Origin: a virus
Direction: 5' to 3' (one strand)
DNA length: 50,877 bases
IMG/VR virus record: IMGVR_UViG_3300006752_000041
Coordinates: 1 to 50,877 of that record
The position numbers and the translations under genes are program-made. Shown here one piece after another: positions 41,201-49,932 of this stretch (its first letter is position 1; the number at the start of each line of letters is the position of its first letter). The notes under the pieces were generated by a model, which had not been told where the DNA came from, did no database searches, and saw nothing but the letters and a program-made list of their open reading frames with translations.

Positions 41201-43721
41201 TTAGTGTTTGTATTGTGTTGCCACTTATACGCCAATCACCAGTTTCAATTTTTGAACCATCAACAAAAGTAGTGTCGCTACCTGTGTTAAATGTAACTCC
41301 GTTAGTTGTGTTAATTACAAAATCACTAACACTAAATGAAGCACTACCTGTTTCTTGGTTTACATAAAATAAATCACCAACTCTAAAGTCACCTTTATGG
41401 TCAACTGAGTTATAACGTATTTGTGCATCGTTAGATTCAATAACTTCTTGTGATTGTATTACAGTTGATGGATCATTAGTAACTGCTTTACCATTACCAA
41501 TATATGCAAGGTTGTGTCCAATAGCGTAAACTAATACACCTGGTCCGTCACCTACTAAGCCATTATTACCGTAAACACTAGCACTACCAATCATGCGTAT
41601 TTCAGCACCAAAGTCTCTTAGATCTAAACTTTCAATAGCAGTAGCACTTGCTCCGCCACTTGATGATATACTTAACGGAGTAAAGTCAAATCCTAATAAG
41701 CCTGTGTCTTTTCCATTAATAACAAGTGTGTCGCTGTTTTCAACACTGTTAATTACTTTAGTAACTACTGTTGAATTATCTGTAGATGTAAATGTAATTG
41801 TTTCGCCGCCAGCAAATGTGCCGGAGATACCACTTAATCTAATACGTGTTTTACCTTCGCCTTTTAGACCATCGTTACTATCAAATGCGTATGCTGATCT
41901 ATTTGCAAAATATGTAAATGAGTTTAACCATTCTATTCTAGCACCGTTTGTTGCTGTAAGTGCATCAACTCCTGGAGTAATAAATGTTGCACTATGAAAT
42001 AACATTGCCGCTTCTTTAGAATTTATAGTTGCGTATGCACCATCTACATATACACCTTTACCTGCATCTCCTGCATCAAAGCCTCTTGGATCACTTGCAC
42101 TTGTTACACTACCTTTTGTAATTACTGATACATTTTTAATGTATGGTGAACGACTAGTTACTTCAAAGTCTGTAGCAAAACGGAATGCATATCCGTTGTC
42201 TGGGAATGTTCTATTACCGCCATTGCAACTAAACACAATATCTTTAATAAATGTATTTGTTCCTACGCCGGCATCTGGTCCTGCGTGTGTAATTACTAAT
42301 TCGCCAGTTCCGTGAGTATAAACAGCATTTGTAATTGCATAATCAGTGCCACCAAATGTAATTGTTCCGCCACTTACATATGTGTGTGCAAATGGTGCAG
42401 TTCCAACATTTAAAGTTGCAGATCCTGCGCTTGCCGCTGTTGTGTCGTGGAATGCTCCGCCACTATAAAAATCACTAACTGTTAAATCTTCAATAGTCGT
42501 TTCGCCATTGAGCAAAAATGCATCATTGTAACGTGTTGCTGTTGTTGGCTGTATAGTTACGCCACGTATACCTTGTCCTTTAACTGTAACTCCTACTGGA
42601 ACAGTTAGTGGAAATGTTTCTGTGTATATACCAGGATATACATGAATTGTATCTCCTGAACTTGCAACACTAAGTGCTTTACTGATACTTGCAAAAGGAT
42701 CTTGTTGATGAGTTCCTGTATGTGTATCATCGCCATTTTCTGCAACATAAAAAATGTTACCTTGGCGTAGTGTTAGGTCAACTCCGTCAACAATAATAGT
42801 TCCGGTATTAATACCGTTAGTTACAATGTTATCTACCCAAACATCAGCCCAACGTTTTGCACCAAGGTTAACTTGAACTACGTTGTAAGTTCCGTCTAAA
42901 ATGCTAGGTGCTGATATTGATGCTTGTCTTGGATTTGTTCCTGTCCAAACACTAGTTGTTGTAATTTTGTGTAGTGTTCCTGATGTAGACTGTAATGCTA
43001 ATAATAAACTATCAGCAATGTTTGCTGTAGTGTTAACAACGTCATCTGCCCAAGCAGTACCACTTGCAGGTACGTTAAGTGTTCCAGTACCACTACTAAC
43101 AGTAATTGTAGCATCACCTAATGCAAAGTTACCTGCATTTTGTGTATACTCTGTACCTTTGTAACCTAAGTTATAAGTATTATCTAAATCTGGTATAATA
43201 TCTGATGCTACATCTGCATTGAAAGTAATACTATCAGTGTCTGCATCACCTAGTACAATATTACCATCAGCTGTAATATTTCCAGTAGCATGTATATTTC
43301 CGTCCACTTCCATGTTTGAATAAACATGTACTTCGCCTGTTCCGTTTGGACGTAATTCTAAGTTTGAATTTGATGTGTTTGTGCTAATAACGTTACCTTC
43401 AACGTCAATATCATCTACACGTAATTTGTTGTTGTAAACAATGTTGTCTACTGTACCTAAGTATAGGTATTGGTTGTCGCTCCAAATAGTATTACCTAGT
43501 ACATTGATATCACCAATGTCTGCTCTATTTGTAACTCTTATATCTGTTGTACGTGTTGTACCTGTGATGTCTAGCTCGTATTGAGGTGTTGCGTTTTTGA
43601 TACCGATGCGTTGATTGTTTACATCAAGATATAATAAATCCGTCTCAAATGCTAAATCTATGCCGTTACGCAATAAATTCGACTTTAAGAGCGGACCGCT
43701 AATACGACCGATGGCGCTCAT
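38205..43721 (-). CDS. Giant repeat-rich fibre protein (1838 aa)
   Basis: Begins MSAIGRISGPLLKSNLLRNG. One LELRPNGTG repeat lies near residue 125. A pectate-lyase-like beta-helix follows from about residue 318 (QGNIFYVAENGDDTHTG; DPFASISKALSVASSGDTIH; VPVGVTVKGQGIRGVTIQP) with SRSPYIKNVSVITKGSVTSA (~525) and LNSFTYFANRSAYAF. VDHKGDFRVGDLFYVNQETG (~775) is shared with the other giants. From ~930 to 1730 there are about ten more repeats of the unit FITTTTSNSDLELRASGTG plus NLTVDGLATLKNTNITGTV and GNVTVTQNLDVG-like strands. It ends with a GMMRYNSADGRVEIWDGSNW hairpin cap. It is probably a long trimeric fibre shaft. GAGGAG precedes the ATG, with a full TATAAATA late promoter 134-141 bases upstream. 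It is paralogous to the 1706-aa protein. Confidence 0.8.
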   Translation of the reverse strand: MSAIGRISGPLLKSNLLRNGIDLAFETDLLYLDVNNQRIGIKNATPQYELDITGTTRTTDIRVTNRADIGDINVLGNTIWSDNQYLYLGTVDNIVYNNKLRVDDIDVEGNVISTNTSNSNLELRPNGTGEVHVYSNMEVDGNIHATGNITADGNIVLGDADTDSITFNADVASDIIPDLDNTYNLGYKGTEYTQNAGNFALGDATITVSSGTGTLNVPASGTAWADDVVNTTANIADSLLLALQSTSGTLHKITTTSVWTGTNPRQASISAPSILDGTYNVVQVNLGAKRWADVWVDNIVTNGINTGTIIVDGVDLTLRQGNIFYVAENGDDTHTGTHQQDPFASISKALSVASSGDTIHVYPGIYTETFPLTVPVGVTVKGQGIRGVTIQPTTATRYNDAFLLNGETTIEDLTVSDFYSGGAFHDTTAASAGSATLNVGTAPFAHTYVSGGTITFGGTDYAITNAVYTHGTGELVITHAGPDAGVGTNTFIKDIVFSCNGGNRTFPDNGYAFRFATDFEVTSRSPYIKNVSVITKGSVTSASDPRGFDAGDAGKGVYVDGAYATINSKEAAMLFHSATFITPGVDALTATNGARIEWLNSFTYFANRSAYAFDSNDGLKGEGKTRIRLSGISGTFAGGETITFTSTDNSTVVTKVINSVENSDTLVINGKDTGLLGFDFTPLSISSSGGASATAIESLDLRDFGAEIRMIGSASVYGNNGLVGDGPGVLVYAIGHNLAYIGNGKAVTNDPSTVIQSQEVIESNDAQIRYNSVDHKGDFRVGDLFYVNQETGSASFSVSDFVINTTNGVTFNTGSDTTFVDGSKIETGDWRISGNTIQTLTQDANFNAASGTIKLNDNVDITGNLDVTGNVTIGGNITIGDEATDTIEIVAGIDSDIIPKLNGVYSLGEATKQWSNIWVNQVNIDSIKIRDNFIETTESNADLEIRANGTGNIYIPNNNVQIDNALTVAGLATLANTNITGTVTHVGTTNQTGTTNVTGNVTVTQNLDVGAAAQFEEILIDDNFITTTTGNTDLEFRTSGTGNIIVPDNNVNITNDLTVAGDISASNLTASANITSATANIGDVQISGTTVEATASNADLELRANGTGDVTVPTSNVVLGQALQVLGTTDLQNVNLGGVLTHFGNTVQTGNFTLTNGEFTNGDIKIDGNTIETTASSSNLELRANGSGIISIPTNNVAITLNLDVDGDTDLQATNITGTLTHLGDTNQTGNYTVTGQADIDSVQIDSNFITTNVSNTDLELRANGTGKVLIPNNNVQIDNNLTVSGDTDLQATNVTGAITHVGNTTQTGNTDLAGNFDITGTVTVSSVAQFENVNITNNVVTTTESNSDLELRAAGTGEVIVPQNDVHITNDLIVDGTITVGDINSAGTITANQFSTGDILIDDNFITTTASNSDLELRASGTGEVVVPSNDVLLSQNLTVDGLATLKNTNITGTVTHTGTTNQTGDLNLTGALDVDGDITIAGAVQFENIQIAGNVVETTHTNSDLELRANGTGKVIIPTNDVEVIGNLTVDGTLTVGDIVSTGQIQANTFYTGDIRVDDNFITTTTSNSDLELRASGTGSIVIDTLSINDSTISTTGDLTLAPSTEQVIIDATGSVKLPSGTTAQRPTGVAGQIRFNSQLSRFEGYDGTNWIVLHGVEDLDGDTKVTAEQTTGANDNTIRFDVAGNTIVDITNIRMSAPKVTVDDITIDGNVISTTTTNTDMILGANGTGSVKIDNIAFSDNTITNTSSNAVTLLSNTDNGYFKFGTTYGMVLPGGTAAERPPVAYTEQGMMRYNSADGRVEIWDGSNWVSVAGAQSGVTRAEAEDIALEIVLSLG
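38540..40900 (-). repeat. Tandem fibre-shaft repeats of the LELRANGTG type
   Basis: About ten copies of a ~70-90-aa unit containing NFITTTxSNSDLELRAxGTG, a V-x-V/I-P-x-N-D/N-V strand, N-L-T-V-x-G and T-N-I-T-G-T-V-T-H-x-G strands. Copies are visible at DNA level as recurring stretches around aagttatcatcaattaatat and acgtaattctaaatctg. Diverged units rather than exact copies indicate old duplication. Confidence 0.75.
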
Positions 43722-43854
43722 CTTTTCTCCTCAATACGGGGATCCTGTCCCTCTACCCTAATTTTCAGCTCACGCTCTTTGCCGGATAACCACAGTTAGT
43801 CCTGCTCAGCTTGTAGATATGTTGGTCCACAATGGTCTTGCTTTGCATTAATAG
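43722..43854 (-). promoter_or_regulatory. GC-richer 5' untranslated region with hairpin and 27-codon leader ORF
   Basis: Unlike the short AT-rich gaps elsewhere, this ~130-base leader between the late promoter and the 1838-aa gene is GC-richer. The minus strand can form GGACTAAC-TGTG-GTTATCC (43784-43802; seven pairs, one bulged C) and a smaller GGGA/TCCC hairpin near the ribosome binding site. A 27-codon ORF (43848-43765, MQSKTIVDQHIYKLSRTNCG start) begins nearly at the expected transcription start but lacks a ribosome binding site. The function is unknown. Confidence 0.35.
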
Positions 43855-43862
43855 TATTTATA
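43855..43862 (-). promoter_or_regulatory. Full-consensus T4-type late promoter
   Basis: The minus strand reads TATAAATA exactly, the canonical late element, immediately after the stop region of the 1706-aa gene and upstream of the 1838-aa gene. Confidence 0.65.
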
Positions 43863-43884
43863 CGTTTAAGATAAAAGGGTGTTG

Positions 43885-46800
43885 TTACCCAAAGATAATA
43901 GTGTATTCCAACAGCAAGTCGTTAAACTCTGCTGGAGTAATTGGTGGGTTAGGACCCATCGAAGTAAGGTACGTGTTGCCGTCCCAAGTTTCAAGTATTT
44001 GAGTATCAGTGTTGTATCTTGTGTCACCTACTGGTATTGGATTTGTTGCTGGATCAGGCTGTGTTGCTGTGCCACCAAACGGAATAACTACACCGCCAGT
44101 ACCAGTAAATTTAGTATAACCAAATCCTGAATTTACTATATTAACAACACCTTTGTTAGTATTGTTTTTAATAGTATTTCCAATAATTGATATATTGTTT
44201 AGTACTACTTCTCCGTTTCCGTTACGTGTTAATTCTAAATCACTATTAGAAACGTTTGTAGTAATTGTTGAATCATTAATAAACACATCGTCTACTTGTA
44301 AGCCGTTTAGTGTAATTCCTGTGCTATCTATAACACCAGCACTTACACTATTTGTAGTAAACAATATAGTATCATTTGTAGGATGTGCAAGTACACTAGT
44401 TAATCTATCAGATGAATAAACGCCATTAAATGTTACTGTATTTTGCGTAGTTCCTTCAAACACATTATCGTCAGTGTTAAAACGTATTGCTCCTGGAGTT
44501 CCTTGATCTGCTAGTATTGATGCACCTGAATTATATATTATTGATTCAGAATCAAATACTGTTGATGCACTACCACCACTTAGTATAGATGCATTGTTAA
44601 ATGCTGATCCGCCATCTAATATGCTTCCTGTATCTTGTACACGTTGAGCTGATGTTCCTCTTGGTATTAGTAAAGCAGTAGTAGATGTAATGTTTAAATT
44701 TTCTGTTGGTGCAATAGTAATTGCTGAATCAGAAGTTGATATGTTGTTGCCTAAGATATCTAGTTCTTGAAGGTATACACTACCTGTACCATTTGTGCGT
44801 AATTCTAAATCACTATTTGAATTAGTAGTTGTAATAACATTATCAAAGAATTGTACATCTGTACTTAATTCAATAACTTCTAATGAAACATTATCGTCTA
44901 CTGCAACAGCATCAACATTGAATGATCCTATATCTAAATTTTTATTAATATGCAAGTCTTCATTAAATAATATTTCACCTGTACCTGCGGCTCGTAAATC
45001 TAAATTACTATTAGATAAAGTAGTTTGTAATACATTACCTTCTATTTTAACATCATCAAATTGGAAAGCTCTATCTGTAGCAAGAGAACTGATATTTAAA
45101 TTACCAGTAAGATTGTAATCCCCTGTGAGTATTCTATCGCCAACATGTGTAAGTGTACCTGTAATATTTGTATTAGCAAGAGTAGTTGTACCGTTAACTG
45201 TTAAGTTCTGTGAAAGTATAACATCATTTGATGCTACTGTAACATCGCCTGTAGCAAGTAATTGTAAATCACTATTAGATACTTTAGTACTAATATAGTT
45301 TTCATTAATTTCAATATTACTATCAGTTATAACAAGCTCATCAAGTACTAATGATTGGTTAATTGAAATATCATTAGTTGCTATACTAGCGGCAAATAAG
45401 TCTTGTGTAACTCGCATATTGGTGCCGTCAATAAGAACTTCACCTGTGCCTGAAGCACGTAAATCTAAATCATTATTACCTATAGTTGTTGTAATAACAT
45501 TGTCACTAATATTAACATCGGTAAGTTGTACATCTCCTTGGAAGTCAACTTGTCCGGTAACATCTAAATTACCAACCTGTGTATATTGTGAAGGAATATT
45601 TACAACTTCAGTATCACCTACTTTTCGAATTGTAAAATAAAAATTAGGCCCGTCAACATCGACTAGAGTACCTTGAACATATGTGGCTCCGCCAATATTA
45701 ATCTCAGGAACATTGCTTCCTGCATTATATGTTACACCGTCATATACAGCAGAACTATTTCCGTCAATAGCACCAAAATTCCTCCAGTGATTTACATTTC
45801 GTTCGTATATAAAGCCCTTTAAGCGTGTTTCTTCGTTAGTTATTGTTCTAGTACCAACGTGTGTTAAACTACCGCTTAGAGACGTTGTACGCAGGTCTGT
45901 GACACCACTAACAGTGGTATTATTAGTTACTTCTACGTCTGCGTTTGGTACATATATTCTGTTTGTTGATCTTAAATCAAGGTCAGTATCTACTGCGGAA
46001 GTAGTAATAACATTAGTGTCAATATTGATACTGTCGATATCCAAACGGCCACCAATAGCCAAATTTCCTGTTTGTACATTATCACCTACATGTGTTAGGG
46101 TTGAATTAATTGTAGTATCGTCTAGTGTTGTTACTCCACTAACTGTTAGATCGTTAGTGATAGAAACATTATTTGTATCAGCAACAATATCTCCTGTTGC
46201 TTCTAATAATAAATTACCTGTAGTAGTGGTAATAAAGTTATCTTCGATATAAACATTATCAACTGTAAGTTCGCCGTTTAGTGTAAGATCACTGCCTGGA
46301 GAAGTTACTCTATTACCTGTATGAGTTAAAGTTCCAGTAATATTAGTATTGGGTATTACACTAAGTCCTGATACTGTAAGGTCTTGTTCAAATACCGTAT
46401 CAGTTCCAAGAACCCTAACTTCATCGTTAGCATTTAATATTAAATTAGAATCTGTTGATGTTGCACTAATATTGTTATCATTTATTTCAATATTTCCAAT
46501 ATTAGCATTATCACTAGTAACGTTTGCTGTAAATGTTGCACTTGTAGTTTGTATATTATCAGCACTAACGTTGTCTGTTACATTAACGTTATCTTGTAAA
46601 TTAACAATACCTGTTCCAGCGGCACGTAATTCTAAATCTGCATTACTTGTAGTTGTAGTAATAAAGTTACTATCAATTAATATTTCTTCAAGCTGGACGT
46701 TACCGTCTACATCAAGTGTACTTGTTACGTTTAAATCTTCTGATATATTAGTATTACCAGTTTGATTTGTTGTTCCTACATGTGTTACAGTTCCTGTAAT

Positions 46801-49005
46801 ATTTGTATTAGCAAGTGTAGCAAGGCCATTAACATTTAAATTATTTGTAACATCTACATTATTGTTTGGAGCAAGAATTTTGCCTGTGCCGTTAGCACGT
46901 AACTCTAAGTCTGCGTCTGATACATTTGTTTCAATAACATTATCATAGATGCTTATGTCGCCAACTTCCATTCTTGATAAGTGTGCTATAAGCCATTTGT
47001 TATTAAATGATCCTAAACTAAAAGTTAAGTTCTGATGTGGATTGAAGTTCTGTTGTAGTTCTGCATTGAATACTAGTGCGTCACTTAGTTCGTTACCTTT
47101 AACATTTAACGCACCGCCATAACTAAAATTACCTATAATATCAACATCACCTGTAACATTTGTATTATCATTAAGATTTATTTTACCTGCTGATTCAATT
47201 ATTAAATCACCTACATCAGTTTGAATAATATTATTTTGTATTCTTAAATTTCCGGTATCTATAAAAGCACCGTCAATTACTGTTGTGTTTGTACCTGTAT
47301 TAATTCTTAACGCATTAAATTGATTGACTGACAAATCATCAATGTTAATTGTTGTATTACCTGTTTCAAAGTCAACAAAGAAGTTGTCGCCGATTCTAAA
47401 AGAACCGCCTTGGTCAGTTGTAACAAAATGAATTTTACCTGAGTTTAATTCAGTAATTTCATTTGCTTGTATTAGCCTACTAGGATCGTTATCAACAAAC
47501 TTGCCTGCACCAATATATGCCATATTGTGCTGTATAAGATACATTAATGTATCAGCACCATCTGCTTCAGCACCTTTAGTACCATATACGTTTGCTGATC
47601 CTATAGAACGTAATTCTGCACCATAGTTTGTAGTTCCATATGCTGTTCTTCCTGTAGATCCTCTAACAGCATACATACCTCTTTTTGCAAAGTATGTAAA
47701 TGAGTTTAGCCATTCTACTCTAACACCGTTTGTCATTGTTAGTGCATCTGCATTTGGTGTTATAAATGTTGCACTATGAAATAGCATACTGCCTTCAATA
47801 CTAGCACTATTTAGATCAGCACCATCTACTAGTGCGCCTTTACCTGCATCACCTTGTGCAAATCCTCTTGGATCACTTGCACTTGTTACGCTACCTTTTG
47901 TAATTACTGATACGTCTTTTATGTAGGGACTTCTATTTGTAATTACAGCATCAGGAGCAAATCTAAATGCATGTCCTGTATTATTAGTGCTATTGTAGTA
48001 AAAGTCTTTTACAGTAATTTCTGTAATTGTAGAGCTATCATTTAGTAAGAAAATATCTTTATCATTAGTACCTGCTGTTGGTTTAATAATAACGTTTCTT
48101 AAATCGTTACCCATAATACTAACATTGGCAGGAACTTCTAACGGACATATTTCTTCGTATTCACCTGGATATATAAACACAGTTACAGGACCTGTTGTAC
48201 TTGCATCACAACGATCAAGTGCTTCTTTAAGGGTTAGTAACGGTGCTTGTGGATGGTCGCCAGTGTATGTATCGTTGCCGCCTTTGGCAACATAAAATAT
48301 GTTTCCTTGTCTCGAATCAAGAAATACATTTCCTACATTAACTAATCCTGTAGTAATTAACTGTCCGTTAACTAGTTCTGTATGTAGGGTGTTCCAATTA
48401 TATCCTGTAGAACCTAGTATGTAATTATCTGTTACATCAGGAATAATATCATCAGCAGTATCTGCGTTAAAATCTATACTATCTGTATCTGCATCACCAA
48501 ATGTAATATTGCCGTCAAGTGTAACATTACCCTGTGCATGTATATCGCCAAAGACTTCTAAATTAGATTTAATATCTAATTTACCTGTGCCATTAAATTT
48601 AAAATCAATGTCAGTATTTGTGTCTTTAGTAAGTATGTAATTGTCGCTAATATAAAACTGTTCTGTTTCTAAATTACTCAGTTGTATATGTTCGCCAGCA
48701 TCTAAATAAATTGCTTGGTTATTAATAGCATCAATATTGTTGCCAATAATTGTAAAGTTAGCAACACCTGCATTACTTGTAGTTGATAGTAAATCAGTTG
48801 TTTGAATAGTTTGAGATACTTGTAGTTCGTTAGCAACTGCTTCTAAGTCTACACCAATACGACCGTTTGCTACATCAACTTTTAAAAGTGTAGTATCATT
48901 GTTGGTATTTTTAAAACTTAAATTGGCTTGGGTTCCGTTGGCAATGCCTTGCCTTAAAAGGTTTTCTTCTAATAACGGACCGGATATTCTACCTACTTGT
49001 GCCAC
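43885..49005 (-). CDS. Giant repeat-rich fibre protein (1706 aa), paralogue of the 1838-aa protein
   Basis: Begins MAQVGRISGPLLEENLLRQG, matching the neighbour's start. A fibre repeat near residue 125 (DIDFKFNGTGKLDIK) is followed by the pectate-lyase-like helix from ~232 (QGNIFYVAKGGNDTYTG; VPANVSIMGNDLRNVII), SPYIKDVSVITKGSVTSASD (~362), LNSFTYFAKRGMYAV, and TDQGGSFRIGDNFFVDFETG (~537). The remaining two thirds hold fibre-shaft repeats, about six canonical (LELRANGTG) and several degenerate ones (NLILNANDEVRVL, LQLLATGDVTV), interrupted near residue 1080 by a non-repeat segment (FIYERNVNHWRNFGAIDGNS; YFTIRKVGDTEVVNIPSQY). It ends in a TRYNTDTQILETWDGNTYL hairpin. The GTG start at 49005 is supported by GGGAG 9 bases upstream and a late promoter just behind. 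It is likely a second long fibre. Confidence 0.8.
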   Translation of the reverse strand: MAQVGRISGPLLEENLLRQGIANGTQANLSFKNTNNDTTLLKVDVANGRIGVDLEAVANELQVSQTIQTTDLLSTTSNAGVANFTIIGNNIDAINNQAIYLDAGEHIQLSNLETEQFYISDNYILTKDTNTDIDFKFNGTGKLDIKSNLEVFGDIHAQGNVTLDGNITFGDADTDSIDFNADTADDIIPDVTDNYILGSTGYNWNTLHTELVNGQLITTGLVNVGNVFLDSRQGNIFYVAKGGNDTYTGDHPQAPLLTLKEALDRCDASTTGPVTVFIYPGEYEEICPLEVPANVSIMGNDLRNVIIKPTAGTNDKDIFLLNDSSTITEITVKDFYYNSTNNTGHAFRFAPDAVITNRSPYIKDVSVITKGSVTSASDPRGFAQGDAGKGALVDGADLNSASIEGSMLFHSATFITPNADALTMTNGVRVEWLNSFTYFAKRGMYAVRGSTGRTAYGTTNYGAELRSIGSANVYGTKGAEADGADTLMYLIQHNMAYIGAGKFVDNDPSRLIQANEITELNSGKIHFVTTDQGGSFRIGDNFFVDFETGNTTINIDDLSVNQFNALRINTGTNTTVIDGAFIDTGNLRIQNNIIQTDVGDLIIESAGKINLNDNTNVTGDVDIIGNFSYGGALNVKGNELSDALVFNAELQQNFNPHQNLTFSLGSFNNKWLIAHLSRMEVGDISIYDNVIETNVSDADLELRANGTGKILAPNNNVDVTNNLNVNGLATLANTNITGTVTHVGTTNQTGNTNISEDLNVTSTLDVDGNVQLEEILIDSNFITTTTSNADLELRAAGTGIVNLQDNVNVTDNVSADNIQTTSATFTANVTSDNANIGNIEINDNNISATSTDSNLILNANDEVRVLGTDTVFEQDLTVSGLSVIPNTNITGTLTHTGNRVTSPGSDLTLNGELTVDNVYIEDNFITTTTGNLLLEATGDIVADTNNVSITNDLTVSGVTTLDDTTINSTLTHVGDNVQTGNLAIGGRLDIDSINIDTNVITTSAVDTDLDLRSTNRIYVPNADVEVTNNTTVSGVTDLRTTSLSGSLTHVGTRTITNEETRLKGFIYERNVNHWRNFGAIDGNSSAVYDGVTYNAGSNVPEINIGGATYVQGTLVDVDGPNFYFTIRKVGDTEVVNIPSQYTQVGNLDVTGQVDFQGDVQLTDVNISDNVITTTIGNNDLDLRASGTGEVLIDGTNMRVTQDLFAASIATNDISINQSLVLDELVITDSNIEINENYISTKVSNSDLQLLATGDVTVASNDVILSQNLTVNGTTTLANTNITGTLTHVGDRILTGDYNLTGNLNISSLATDRAFQFDDVKIEGNVLQTTLSNSNLDLRAAGTGEILFNEDLHINKNLDIGSFNVDAVAVDDNVSLEVIELSTDVQFFDNVITTTNSNSDLELRTNGTGSVYLQELDILGNNISTSDSAITIAPTENLNITSTTALLIPRGTSAQRVQDTGSILDGGSAFNNASILSGGSASTVFDSESIIYNSGASILADQGTPGAIRFNTDDNVFEGTTQNTVTFNGVYSSDRLTSVLAHPTNDTILFTTNSVSAGVIDSTGITLNGLQVDDVFINDSTITTNVSNSDLELTRNGNGEVVLNNISIIGNTIKNNTNKGVVNIVNSGFGYTKFTGTGGVVIPFGGTATQPDPATNPIPVGDTRYNTDTQILETWDGNTYLTSMGPNPPITPAEFNDLLLEYTIIFG

Positions 49006-49026
49006 TCAATAATCTCCCTGACACAG

Positions 49027-49033
49027 TATTTAT
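49027..49033 (-). promoter_or_regulatory. Late promoter before the 1706-aa gene
   Basis: The minus strand reads CAATAAATACTG, 22-28 bases upstream of the GTG, in the 33-base gap after the 171-aa gene. Confidence 0.6.
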
Positions 49034-49038
49034 TGAAT

Positions 49039-49554
49039 TTACTTATCGAAGTTATGTATTACTGTTACAGGTTTGCCTGCATCAACTGGTGATGCAAATT
49101 GTAAATAATAACCTGCTGTTTTTCCTGCTGGATTTTGTACAAGTGTGTAGTTTGTGATAGGTAATTGAAAAACGTTTTCAGCAAATACTAAAACATTTTG
49201 CGCCGCGGCAGGTACAGGATAGAAAGGATCGCCACTATTAAGTGGACCAAATACAGTTTCACTTGCATCACCGTTGCCTAAGTTTTGTACAGTAATAGGT
49301 GCGTAAGCTGATGGAGCCGCATTTCTTATACCGTTCCATTCGTCTGCTTCGTATATTTCAAACCTATTATCATCAGTGTTGTAACGCATATGCCCGTTCT
49401 TTGGATTTTGCGGACGATCTTCTGTACGGCCTTTTGGAACCATAACTACGTTTTCGCTGTCAAGAATAATTTCTTTATCAACAGCGGTCATATGTATGCC
49501 TCTGTTGTTTCTAATAAACCTGTTAGCGGTTGTTTGTCTTCTAACGTATCTCAT
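49039..49554 (-). CDS. Fibre-associated structural protein
   Basis: 171 aa. The basic N-terminus MRYVRRQTTANRFIRNNRG is followed by KEIILDSENVVMVPKGRTED, then RPQNPKNGHMRYNTDDNRFE with IYEADEW, the hairpin used as a cap in many phage fibres. The C-terminal half (ETVFGPLNSGDPFYPVPAAA; QNVLVFAENVFQLPITNYTL; VTVIHNF) is a compact beta domain seen as a repeat in phage adhesins. The ATG overlaps the stop of the upstream small gene (TAATG). It probably joins or caps the neighbouring giant fibre. Confidence 0.65.
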   Translation of the reverse strand: MRYVRRQTTANRFIRNNRGIHMTAVDKEIILDSENVVMVPKGRTEDRPQNPKNGHMRYNTDDNRFEIYEADEWNGIRNAAPSAYAPITVQNLGNGDASETVFGPLNSGDPFYPVPAAAQNVLVFAENVFQLPITNYTLVQNPAGKTAGYYLQFASPVDAGKPVTVIHNFDK

Positions 49555-49922
49555 TATACCGGTATGTAACTTACTGTTGCAGTAATATTAGTTGGAGATG
49601 TAGTTGAACATCTTACAATATCACCTGGTGCTAAAATCAACTTCTCACTGTCCATTGAAAATGTTTCGCCTGCTGGAATAGGAATATTATTTAAAATCAT
49701 ATTTCCGTCTCCTGCGGCAATCCCGCCTGGACACACATGTACATCTAAATATGTGTCTCCGCCGTCTGTGTAGAGTTCTAACTCTGGGTTTTGCGCTGTA
49801 TTACAGAACATAATAGTCGTAACAGCGAATCCACCTAGATTGTAGTTAGGGTCGCTAGATGAGCTAGGAACTGTTAGTATGTCTGTAAAGCTACCGCCAA
49901 TTTGTGTATTAACTATTGCCAT
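49554..49922 (-). CDS. Small beta-sandwich structural protein
   Basis: 122 aa. MAIVNTQIGGSFTDILTVPS, GGFAVTTIMFCNTAQNPELE, NMILNNIPIPAGETFSMDSE, KLILAPGDIVRCSTTSPTNI and TATVSYIPV show the same order of strands as the small genes at 22242-22568 and 37869-38198, including the 'IPAGETF...EKLIL.PGD' pattern common in virion decoration proteins. AAAGGAA precedes the ATG and the gene follows the right-edge fibre gene by 10 bases. No enzymatic residues are evident. Confidence 0.6.
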   Translation of the reverse strand: MAIVNTQIGGSFTDILTVPSSSSDPNYNLGGFAVTTIMFCNTAQNPELELYTDGGDTYLDVHVCPGGIAAGDGNMILNNIPIPAGETFSMDSEKLILAPGDIVRCSTTSPTNITATVSYIPV

Positions 49923-49932
49923 TTTTGTTCCT

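Noticed and set aside
43722-43884. Possible tRNA in the GC-richer gap, from a GGTAGAG-like stretch
   Set aside because: No acceptor stem, D-stem pairing or T-loop could be placed on either strand.
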